DNA of 64,000 nucleotides, from the NCBI GenBank assembly GCA_903632075.3, contig CAHIKZ030000580.1, positions 1,166,001 to 1,230,000 of the forward strand, given 5' to 3'. Origin of the DNA: Acanthosepion pharaonis (Eukaryota > Mollusca > Cephalopoda > Sepiida > Sepiidae). Shown piece after piece: positions 34,770 through 44,519 of the stretch (the stretch's first letter is position 1; every line of letters starts with the position of its first letter). The notes beneath the pieces are model-generated. The model saw only the letters and a list, made by a program, of their open reading frames with translations, was not told where the DNA came from and made no database searches. The position numbers were made by a program, and so were the translations under genes.

Positions 34770-37705
34770 AGATATGAACTAGACATGACATACGTATAAG
34801 TCATTCTAATTATTTCGTTTCTGTATTACTGAATTAAACAAAGAGAATGAGTGACGTAATAGATATGAACTGGGCATAACATAGATATAAGTCATTCTAA
34901 TCATTTCGTTTCTGTATTACTGAATTAAACAAAGAGAATGAGTGACGTAATAGATATGAACTGGGCATAACATAGATATAAGTCATTCTAATCATTTCGT
35001 TTCTGTATTACTGAATTAAACAAAGAGAATGAGTGACGTAATAGATATGAACTGGACATAACATAGATATAAGTCATTCTAATCATTTGTTTTTTTGTAT
35101 TACTGAATTAAACAAAGAGAATGAGTGACGTAATAGATATGAACTAGGCATAACATAGATATAAGCCATTCTAATTATTTCGTTTCTGTATTACTGAATT
35201 AAACAAAGAGAATGAGTGACGTAATAGATATGAACTGGACATAACATAGATATAAGTCATTCTAATTATTTCGTTTCTGTATTACTGAATAAAACAAAGA
35301 GAATGAGTGACGTAATAGATATGGACTGGACATAACATAGATATAAGTCATTCTAATTATTTCGTTTCTGTATTACTGAATTAAACAAAGAGAATGAGTG
35401 ACGTAATAGATATGAACTGGACTTAACATAGATATAAGTCATTCTAATTATTTCGTTTCTGTATTACTGAATTAAACAAAGAGAATGAATGACGTAATAG
35501 ATATGAACTGGGCATATCATAGATATAAGTCATTCTAATCATTTCGTTTCTGTATTACTGAATTAAACAAAGAGAATGAGTGACGTAATAGATATGAACT
35601 GGGCATAACATAGATATAAGTCATTCTAATCATTTCGTTTCTGTATTACTGAATTAAACAATGAGAATGAGTGACGTAATAGATATGGACTGGACATAAC
35701 ATAGATATAAGTCATTCTAATTATTTCGTTTCTGTATTACTGAATTAAACAAAGAGAATGAGTGACGTAATAGATATGAACTGGACTTAACATAGATATA
35801 AGTCATTCTAATTATTTCGTTTCTGTATTACTGAATTAAACAAAGAGAATGAGTGACGTAATAGATATGAACTGGACTTAACATAGATATAAGTCATTCT
35901 AATTATTTCGTTTCTGTATTACTGAATTAAACAAAGAGAATGAGTGACGTAATAGATATGAACTGGGCATAACATAGATATAAGTCATTCTAATCATTTC
36001 GTTTCTGTATTACTGAATTAAACAAAGAGAATGAGTGACGTAATAGATATGAACTGGGCATAACATAGATATAAGTCATTCTAATCATTTCGTTTCTTTA
36101 TTACTGAATTAAACAAAGAGAATGAGTGACGTAATAGATATGAACTGGGCATAACATAGATATAAGTCATTCTAATCATTTCGTTTCTGTATTACTGAAT
36201 AAAACAAAGAGAATGAGTTGCGTAATAGATATGAACTGGGCATAACATAGATATAAGTCATTCTAATCATTTCGTTTTTGTATTACTGAATTAAACAAAG
36301 AGAATGAGTGACGTAATAGATATGAACTGGGCATAACATAGATATAAGCCATTCTAATTATTTCGTTTCTGTATTACTGAATTAAACAAAGAGAATGAGT
36401 GACGTAATAGATATGAACTGGACATAACATAGATATAAGTCATTCTAATTATTTCGTTTCTGTATTACTGAATAAAACAAAGAGAATGAGTGACGTAATA
36501 GATATGAACTGGACATAACATAGATATAAGTTATTCTAATTATTTCGTTTCTGTATTACTGAATTAAACAAAGAGAATGAGTGACGTAATAGATATGAAC
36601 TGGGCATAACATAGATATAAGTCATTCTAATCATTTCGTTTCTGTATTACTGAATTAAACAAAGAGAATGAGTGACGTAATAGATATGAACTGGGCATAA
36701 CATAGATATAAGTCATTCTAATCATTTCGTTTCTGTATTACTGAATTAAACAAAGAGAATGAGTGACGTAATAGATATGAACTGGGCATAACATAGATAT
36801 AAGTCATTCTAATCATTTCGTTTCTGTATTACTGAATTAAACAAAGAGAATGAGTGACGTAATAGATATGAACTGCGCATAACATTGATATAAGTCATTC
36901 TAATCATTTCGTTTCTGTATTACTGAATTAAACAAAGAGAATGAGTGACGTAATAGATATGAACTGGGCATAACATAGATATAAGTCATTCTAATCATTT
37001 CGTTTCTGTATTACTGAATTAAACAAAGAGAATGAGTGACGTAATACATATGAACTGGACATAACATAGATATAAGTCATTCTAATTATTTCGTTTCTGT
37101 ATTACTGAATAAAACAAAGAGAATGAGTGACGTAATAGATATGAACTGTACATAACATAGATATAAGTTATTCTAATTATTTCGTTTCTGTATTACTGAA
37201 TTAAACAAAGAGAATGAGTGACGTAATAGATATGAACTGGGCATAACATAGATATAAGTCATTCTAATCATTTCGTTTCTGTATTACTGAATTAAACAAA
37301 GAGAATGAGTGACGTAATAGATATGAACTGGGCATAACATAGATATAAGTAATTCTAATTATTTCGTTTCTGTATTACTGAATTAAACAAAGAGAATGAG
37401 TGACGTAATAGATATGAACTGGACATAACATAGATATAAGTCATTCTAATCATTTCGTTTCTGTATTACTGAATTAAACAAAGAGAATGAGTGACGTAAT
37501 AGATATGAACTGGGCATAACATAGATATAAGTCATTCTAATTATTTCGTTTCTGTATTACTGAATTAAACAAAGAGAATGAGTGACGTAATAGATATGAA
37601 CTGGGCATAACATAGATATAAGTCATTCTAATCATTTCGTTTCTGTATTACTGAATTAAACAAAGAGAATGAGTGACGTAATAGAATGAGTGACGTAATA
37701 GATAA
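34770..37705. repeat. 91-bp satellite array, 32 units
   Basis: Units begin AGATATGAACTGGGCATAAC at 34770, 34861, 34952, 35043 and then every 91 bp to 37592; one unit near 35085 has one extra base. Each contains AGTCATTCTAAT, TTTCGTTTCTGTATTACTGA and GAATGAGTGACGTAATA. The first unit is the most divergent. Variants recur in blocks: GGACTTAAC in units 8, 12 and 13, GAATAAAAC in units 6, 16, 19 and 26, and AGTTATT in units 20 and 27. The array ends with a 17-bp partial duplication at 37683. Stops in all frames rule out coding. Confidence 0.97.
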
Positions 37706-37736
37706 ATAGTCAAAAATTAAAGAATAGATCTTTACG

Positions 37737-37762
37737 TAAAAACAAAACAAAACAAAACAAAA
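37737..37762. repeat. (AAAAC)n short array
   Basis: Four or five AAAAC units follow the satellite. Confidence 0.85.
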
Positions 37763-37899
37763 AAAATTTATTTTTCACTTGCAAATAATTTTGACTGTAG
37801 AAAGAAATTTCACTGGAATGATAGACATTGAAAGGATAAACGAGAAAAAAAGCATGTTTCATATACATTAATTTTTTCATCTTTATTTCGCATAAAACT

Positions 37900-38020
37900 C
37901 TGTGTGTGTGCCTAATTGTGTGTCTATGCGTATGTGCGTGTTTAAGAGTCTGTGTACTTGCGTGTGCGTGCGCCCGCGCGTGTGTGTGAGTGTCGGTGTG
38001 TGTGTTTGTGAGTGTGTGTT
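37900..38020. other. GC/GT alternating purine-pyrimidine run
   Basis: GCGTGTGCGTGCGCCCGCGC followed by TGTG runs is a sequence type that can adopt Z-DNA. No gene is evident. Confidence 0.6.
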
Positions 38021-38083
38021 GTACGATGAATAAAGCAATATATAAGAAATCCTGCCAATATTAGAATTAAGGAAGTCATAATT

Positions 38084-38086
<3 letters not shown>

Positions 38087-38172
<86 letters not shown>
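38087..38172. repeat. (TA)n microsatellite
   Basis: About 43 TA units. Confidence 0.97.
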
Positions 38173-38176
<4 letters not shown>

Positions 38177-38619
38177 TGTCAACTTGATAGAATTCCAAAG
38201 TCGGGAGCATTCTTGGTGCTGTGTCCTTTCGTCCAACACGAACGCCACCTTGCTGAATGGTTTATCTCAGAAAATCTATTGTAACGAGTCGCTTAAAAAA
38301 GATGGCATATTTATGAATGAGTGAATATTATTTAGAAATTGTTAGTATATAATTTACGGTTACATATTACCATTTCAACTGCAAAATAATGAGACATTTC
38401 CACCAACATAGTACTACGTTTAAATTGATAAAATCTACGTACCAGAGAGGGAAATTCATTAGAACAAATAGAAAACTATTCTTTATCGACGCATTTAGTC
38501 CTCAAGACAATTGTAAGGATTTTATTTTGCAACATGTATTTATAAATAGAAGTAAAAATTTTGTTAGGTTTTAAAAAAAATAATTTAAGAATGCTCTAAA
38601 AGTTTCTTCAGGCTAACTG

Positions 38620-38701
38620 AAAGTTAAGGTAAAATATGGAGGATGCTAAGTGATGTGATTTATCACATCACTTAGCATCCTTCATATTTTAACTTAACTT
38701 T
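38620..38701. repeat. 40-bp-arm palindrome
   Basis: Arm one (38620-38659) contains GGATGCTAAGTGATGTGAT. Arm two (38662-38701) is its reverse complement with two mismatches, separated by 2 bp. Such a hairpin may be a miniature foldback element or a cruciform-prone site. Confidence 0.93.
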
Positions 38702-38859
38702 GCCTCATAAACTGTGTGAACATGCTGTTATTGTTTGAATTTTTTCTCTAATTGGTTTATATATATTTATTTACTTTATTTACTTTATTTTATATTAATG
38801 TACTTATTATTTACCTATCTATATTTCTGAGATACGGTATTACAATTATTTACACTATT

Positions 38860-39185
38860 TACATTGTTCGGAATGTTGTCCTCATCTTTATTGTCATATC
38901 GACATATTCATATTTTATTGTCATTGTACGCTCCGGCCTTCTTCAGGTGATTGGAATTTCGAACTGAACTCTTTATTTGGTTCACAGAGAAGTAGATTGT
39001 TCTAGTTCCACGTGCCATGCCTCTTCCGGATGTCTCCACGTGTCATGCCTCTTCCGGTGCCATGCCTCTTCTGGTTATCTCCCTTTCTCAACTCTCCAAG
39101 TTTCTGTTTACCACTGCAGTAACTATGTACTGAACTCAAAACTCTTTGGGTCAAGTCACACGAGATCCAATCAACGCTAAAAGGG
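38860..39185 (-). mobile_element. SINE, copy 1 of a two-copy family
   Basis: GTACGCTCCGGCCTTCTTCA, GGTGATTGGAATTTCGAACT and CCACGTGCCATG on the plus strand are shared with 59045-59345, and the tRNA-like head (here degraded near 39090-39175) lies at the same distance. The hammerhead-like GGCCGAAAC half present in the other copy is missing. CACGTGCCATG/CACGTGTCATG is locally triplicated. Confidence 0.55.
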
Positions 39186-39560
39186 AGACAGTACGAACAA
39201 TGTAAATAATGTAAATAATTACTTATTATTTTATTTTTACTTGATAAATTATTTATGTATTTATTTATTTTAAATAATAGAAGATTTGGAGTTAACTGTT
39301 GCTTTTAATTTACTTTTTAATATATTGTCATGAATGTTGGATTGCGAAAAGTGTATATCTTTCAGGAAATATTTAAAAAAAAAAACAGGGGCGCAGATTT
39401 TCATTTTGGCAAGATTCGTTAGCGGCACTTTCATAAAATGTTTAACTAAGTTATTTTCTCTTTTATTAAGTGTAGCATTCTTTAAATTAAAGTACTGGTT
39501 GAACTTATTTCTATGTATGATGCATATTCCATTAAAATGACTGACAAGGTATTTCTGTTA

Positions 39561-39613
39561 AGTTTTATTGCGTTCGTCATGTATGCGAACGAGATATTTC
39601 CTTTTCGCCATAG
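39561..39613 (+). repeat. 53-bp dispersed repeat, copy 2
   Basis: Matches 34115-34168. CGTTCG and CGAACG flank a 9-bp spacer, giving a possible hairpin. Confidence 0.8.
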
Positions 39614-39625
39614 CGTAAACAAAAT

Positions 39626-39665
39626 CTTTAAAGATAGCTAATAAATTAGCCGAAATCTATCGGAA
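39626..39665 (+). other. Stem plus CCGAAATCTAT motif, hammerhead-like remnant
   Basis: GCTAA TAAA TTAGC forms a 5-bp stem followed by CGAAATCTATCGG. The layout matches the motif downstream of the Penelope-like frame at 41028-41064. The first core box is not recognisable. Confidence 0.25.
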
Positions 39666-39844
39666 CGAATAATCATTTAAACAGTTTCTTCACATACAAT
39701 AAAGAAATCACTTGTTCAAATATAAGAAAAATACAATTAATAACATAACTTCCATATATTTAGTTATTTTTAATGACATATATATATATATATAAATATA
39801 TATATATTGATGCATGTTTCATTAAATAATATAGACAAGTCATG

Positions 39845-39970
39845 TCTATTTATTTTAAGTAAGTTCCTTTCATATTGTCTGATAAGCTTAATACCATTAC
39901 CATTGAAGGACGAAAGGAAATCACCATATTGATACATGTTTAAATCCAATCTAAGCAATTCAATTACTTG
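39845..39970 (-). repeat. Penelope-like element arm, inverted copy
   Basis: Read on the minus strand, TTAGATTGGATTTAAACATG, ATATGGTGATTTCCTTTCGT and ATTAAGCTTATCAG match 41049-41140 on the plus strand with few differences. The two copies flank the Penelope-like frame in inverted orientation. Confidence 0.85.
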
Positions 39971-39975
39971 ACATA

Positions 39976-40797
39976 TTGATAAACACAAATAATAACAAAT
40001 TTACTATCTCGCCATACAAAAAACCTACAAACATAAATTCATGTACATTTAACTACAAAAGCGAATGTCCATATTACTACAAAATAGCAATTATAAAAAA
40101 TCTAATGCATCGTGCAGAAACTAGTTCGTCTACGAAACAGATTTTTTACAGTGAACTAAAGAATATAAAAGAAACACTTATTAATAATACCTTTACAAAC
40201 TATATAGTTGGTGAACAAATAAAATGCTTTCCTAGAAGTCTTAATACTAAGCAAATAGAACATAATACTAATCCCAAACATATTCATCTCTTATGTAGTA
40301 GTCAAATGCATACTAATTATAAATAAGATGAAAATATACTAAAAAAATTAATAAATACTAATATATCTACAACAGATCCTAGCAAAAAAAATTAGGTTAA
40401 TCATATACTACACTAAATCTAGTATATCCAACTTAATTGTTCGCAATGATTCTTCCCCTCTCCCCGTTAGTGATTTGCAAAAAAGTAACATAGTTTACAA
40501 ATTCAAGTGCCCTTTGGGAGATTGTATCTCCAATGGATTAAATAATATTTATATTGGTCACACCACAAACTCGCTTTCAAGGCGCTTGACTCTACATTTA
40601 AATGATAACTCTAACATTTTTAGGCATTTAAAACAACATGCCTGACCGCGTACACAATTCCGGAAAATACTTGTTGAAAACACAACTATACTTAAACATG
40701 AAAACAATAAACAAAAACTAAAAATTCTTGAAGCTATACACATAAAAAAGTTGAAACCTGAACAAAATAAACTACGAAATCTCCACAAACATTCTTA
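39976..40797 (+). pseudogene. Penelope-like element, RT end plus GIY-YIG endonuclease
   Basis: The first frame (39976-40326) includes NKFTISPYKKPTNINSCTFN and YYYKIAIIKNLMHRA, the end of a Penelope-type reverse transcriptase. After a frameshift near 40330-40400 the second frame reads RNDSSPLPVSDLQKSNIVYK, FKCPLGDC, NNIYIGHTTNSLSRRLTLHL and, past one stop (40643), ILKHENNKQKLKILEAIHIK and KLKPEQNKLRNL, ending at 40797. Catalytic features of the GIY-YIG fold (VYKFKCP, YIG.T..SL..R) are retained. This copy belongs to a different branch from those at 30.6 and 57.8 kb because the nuclease starts VYKFKCPxGxC and lacks the CxC linker. One frameshift and one stop separate it from an open frame; the N-terminal RT is absent. 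Confidence 0.85.
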
Positions 40798-41026
40798 AAT
40801 GCCTATAATTGATAACAGAAGCCATTGGTTTAACGGCTTCCCATACTTAATACTTCTCGTTTTTCCTCTCGCGTGGTCATGTGTGACGTCACGAGCTGCG
40901 ACGCGATTTTCGCTTCCGCGTCTCGTATACACGAGTTAGTCGTTGCTTTGAAATTTTTTATGCAACAAAAACAGACTATCATTATTGTTCCGTGTATTGG
41001 TTGATATATTGAAAATAATTGTCATA
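40798..41026 (+). other. Penelope-like 3' region with CpG-dense CRE-type site
   Basis: Between 40855 and 40955 CpGs are dense (CTCGCG, GACGTCACGAGCTGCGACGC, CGCTTCCGCGTCTCG). The palindrome TGACGTCA lies at 40884-40891. It may be a promoter-like segment of the retroelement terminal repeat; no transcript evidence is available. Confidence 0.35.
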
Positions 41027-41027
41027 T

Positions 41028-41064
41028 TTGATAATGGCTTATGTAAGCCGAAATCTTAGATTGG
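41028..41064 (+). other. Hammerhead-like motif in Penelope-like terminal region
   Basis: TTGATAA (core box expected CUGANGA, two differences) is followed by a 6-bp stem GGCTTA TG TAAGCC, then GAAA and a small stem ATC...GAT with a TT in the place of the cleavage triplet UH. Stem I is not apparent. Position immediately 3' of the endonuclease frame is where Penelope-like elements are known to carry hammerheads. Confidence 0.35.
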
Positions 41065-41150
41065 ATTAAAACATGTATAAATATGGTGATTTCCTTTCGT
41101 CTTTCAATGATAATGTTATTAAGCTTATCAGCATCAATGAAAAAAAGCTG
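41040..41150 (+). repeat. Penelope-like element arm, direct-strand copy
   Basis: Partner of 39845-39970 in inverse orientation: TTAGATTGGATTAAAACATG, ATATGGTGATTTCCTTTCGT and ATTAAGCTTATCAG. Confidence 0.85.
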
Positions 41151-41161
41151 CCTAAAAATAC

Positions 41162-41164
<3 letters not shown>

Positions 41165-41218
<54 letters not shown>

Positions 41219-41333
41219 TTTTCAACATCATCACTTGATAAGACACAGAGTGTGTTGAAACAAAATGGCTATTTTTGTAGTGATTTTATAACATACTTAT
41301 GTTATAATTTTTTATAAAAATAATTTATATATA

Positions 41334-41379
<46 letters not shown>

Positions 41380-41409
41380 GTGTGTTTATTTCATTATATA
41401 TATATATAT

Positions 41410-41449
<40 letters not shown>
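41165..41449. repeat. (TA)n, (TA)n and (TA)n(GA)n cluster
   Basis: TA runs at 41165-41217 and 41336-41376, and TA then GA runs at 41394-41449. Confidence 0.95.
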
Positions 41450-41804
41450 GAGACATAGACAGATACAAGATGCAAGACACGCTGAGTCTAACTCTTTGTT
41501 TTTATATATCCAATCTAATAATACATTACTTTAAATCAAATGATATACAAATGCAAAATCCACTGTTCGATGAACGAACCAAGCGGATTCGAAACCTCAT
41601 CTGAAAATGAAGAGAAAAGAATTAAATAGTTCTTCCATAATTCTAGCAATGAGACTTCCAAAGACATAGAGGCTTGTTTAACGATGAGCTTTGCACATAT
41701 TAAGAAATACACAGCGACCATAAAAAGTCATTCTTCTCGAGGATGTAGAAATAATACTACAAAGGATTGAAAAAATGACTTCTTGATTAGGAATTAGGAA
41801 GCTG

Positions 41805-41833
41805 AATATATATATGTGTGTGTGTGTGTGTGC

Positions 41834-41884
<51 letters not shown>
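41805..41884. repeat. (TG)n(TA)n microsatellite
   Basis: A TG run followed by about 24 TA units. Confidence 0.95.
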
Positions 41885-41887
<3 letters not shown>

Positions 41888-44150
41888 AGAGAGAGACAGA
41901 GAACCAGAGACACAAAAAAAGATAAAAAGAAAAGAAAATATGACTTTCAAAAATAAAACAAAGTTAGTGAAAGAATGATGGTAAAAAGATAAATTAAAAG
42001 AGAAAAAATAAGATTATATTTTGAAAAATTACAAAGCAGTCTTTGCAAAGAAAGCAGTGAAGTTGAAGATGTGGCCATGCGTAAAGGAAAAGACCAGAAA
42101 ATAAAGAGAGAGAGAGAAAAAAAAAAAGAAAAAGACGAGAAAAAAAGAGAATAATAAAGAAATAGAACTAGTTAAAGGGAAATAAAGACGTTGAAGAAAG
42201 TAATGAAAATGGAAAAAAGAAAACCAAGTCAAAAAAAAAAAAAAATGAACAGGAAACCAAAGCAGTTAGAGAAAATACTGGAGTAAAGGAGAAATGATTG
42301 AAAATATTTCATGAAAAAATGTTGAAGATATTGCTGATGTTTTGTTCTTGGCGGTGGGGAGGAAATAACAAAAGAAACTGCCATAACAACAGCAAGAATA
42401 ACAACAGCAACAACAATAATAATAATACAATGATGGTGATGATGATCTAAGCAGAAAAATACCGCATTTACTGATGTTTTGGTTAACCCTTCTTTTATTT
42501 GTACATCTAACAAAGAAGTTTCGGGACAAGGTAAACAAAAAAAAACATTTAAAAAAAAATGATAAAGAAAGGCATAATCAAGAAAGGAATAATAAATAAA
42601 GTTATAAGTAAGAAAACAAATAATCATAACAAGAATCTAAAACTAGAATAAAAAGAAATTTAAAGAATAAAACAGAAAGAATACAACCTAAACAAGATGA
42701 AAACAAACTCAACAGACATTTCCTATGCGTGTGATTTTCGAAATTATTGGGTTCTTTTTGGAATGAAGTAAAGCAGAAAGAAAAAAGGCCTTGAAAAATG
42801 TTATGCAAAACAAAAATGGTTAAATTTGTGAAAACAAGAAAAAGGAAAGTAGAAAAAATGAATCAAAAAAGAAAAATGGAAGAAAGTAAAAGATAAAAAT
42901 AATAAAATATCAAATAGAGGGACGAAGGTAAACAAAAAAGGAAAAGAAACGAACTAAGATGTAAAATGTAAAAAGAAAACAATAAATTAAAACTGGTTTG
43001 AAAAAATCTTTAGAAGAGAACAAGCAACAGAAGAAAAATGTGGAAAATAAGAAAAGTGTAAATATTTTTTAAGTTAGAAATAAATAAAGAAACACGAGAT
43101 ATTAAATAATGAAAAGATAAGAGTAGAAATTTTACTAAAAGACAGAGTAGTTTAAAAATAGTAAAACGGTAAGAGAAGTAATGATAGCAATTAAGCAGTA
43201 TTTTATGAAAAAATGTTTGATAGAAACCTCAGGAATTACCTGAAGAGGGAGTGAAAGTGAGAGTGTGAGAGAGAAAGAAAGAAAGAAAGAAAGAAAAGAA
43301 AAGAAAAGAAATAATCGAGGAAAAATAACCAAAGAAAATGAAAGAGAAAAATATAATTTTAAAAAAATCGTTGAAAAAATTTAGATGGAAAGGAAATAAC
43401 GAAAAATAAAATTAATATGGTTTGAAAACCGAAAAAAAAACTACAAACAGAGCATCGTCAACAGAAAAATGGCGATGGTATTTTAAAAACTGGGGGACCG
43501 TGAAAACTGAAAAAGCAGACGACAGGAAGAGGATGGTAGCTGGTAGAGACGGAGGAGCGTCATTAATGGAAAACTTTAATGAATCAGAAAAACTACCGTT
43601 CGTCTGCCATTTAACGAATGGATTTCAGTTCTGAAGTGGTTGGCTGAAGAGCTCTTCAGTGAACGGGCCAGGAATCTATCAACGGTAAGGGGAGGTAATC
43701 AGGCCGCCGCCAGGAGGCAGGGCAATCGAAAGCAGATTTGAAGAGGTTAGAAAGAGAGATGGGCAGAGATATACGTGTATCGGACAGGGAAGCTAAAAAA
43801 TACAACAAACGAAAAAGGGTAATTTGAGAGTGAATGTATAAAGAAAGAAGAAAAAGTGTTGAAAAACAAGAGGGGAAAATAAAATAAATATTGGTTAATG
43901 AAAGAATGGAAAACAAAGAGACGTAAAGAAAAAGAAATGAGGAACACTAAAAAAAAGAGAAATGAATGAAAGTGCAAGAAAAAGCGATACGCATGCAGAG
44001 AAAGGATGACCGGAAAATCGAAATTAATTTACAAACATTATTGAAATATGAGATGAAAGAAAAACAAAGATAAAATGTTAAAAAAGCGAGAAAGAGAATA
44101 AAGATATAAAAAGCTTCGTGCAGGAAGAAAAATGGGATGCAGTAAGAAAA
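41885..44150. other. Purine-rich block of about 2.3 kb
   Basis: The plus strand is dominated by A and G with few pyrimidine runs, including GAAA tetranucleotides at 43264-43300. A 70-codon frame (43422-43634) lies in it, followed by a GGTAAGG donor-like site at 43684, but no protein family is recognised. The other long frames here are low complexity. Confidence 0.75.
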
Positions 44151-44305
44151 TAAGTAATAGAATTATCTGACAATAGAGAATACACACAGAATACATATAA
44201 TTTATATACGTATATATGAAACTCGTATCAAATGCGTACATAATACATAGATGCATAGATATGTAGGTACTGTGTGCGTTCATGTATTTAATATATATAA
44301 TAAAC

Positions 44306-44310
<5 letters not shown>

Positions 44311-44361
<51 letters not shown>

Positions 44362-44386
44362 ATAATACTATATATATATATAATAA

Positions 44387-44447
<61 letters not shown>
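44311..44447. repeat. Two (TA)n microsatellites
   Basis: TA runs at 44311-44357 and 44390-44447. Confidence 0.96.
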
Positions 44448-44450
<3 letters not shown>

Positions 44451-44519
44451 CAAAAGATCATTTCTCAGATATTTCCAAATCCTACCTCACAATTATCTAC
44501 CTATATACTGAGCTAAACT

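Noticed and set aside
34770..37705. CRISPR-like array
   Set aside because: Units are contiguous 91-bp tandem repeats without unique spacers, in eukaryotic-type DNA with no cas genes.
39770..39988. Minus-strand frame at 39770-39988 resembling a plus-strand frame at 41073-41258 as a possible duplicated small gene
   Set aside because: Both read through the inverted arms of the Penelope-like element and into TA arrays; the match is at DNA level.
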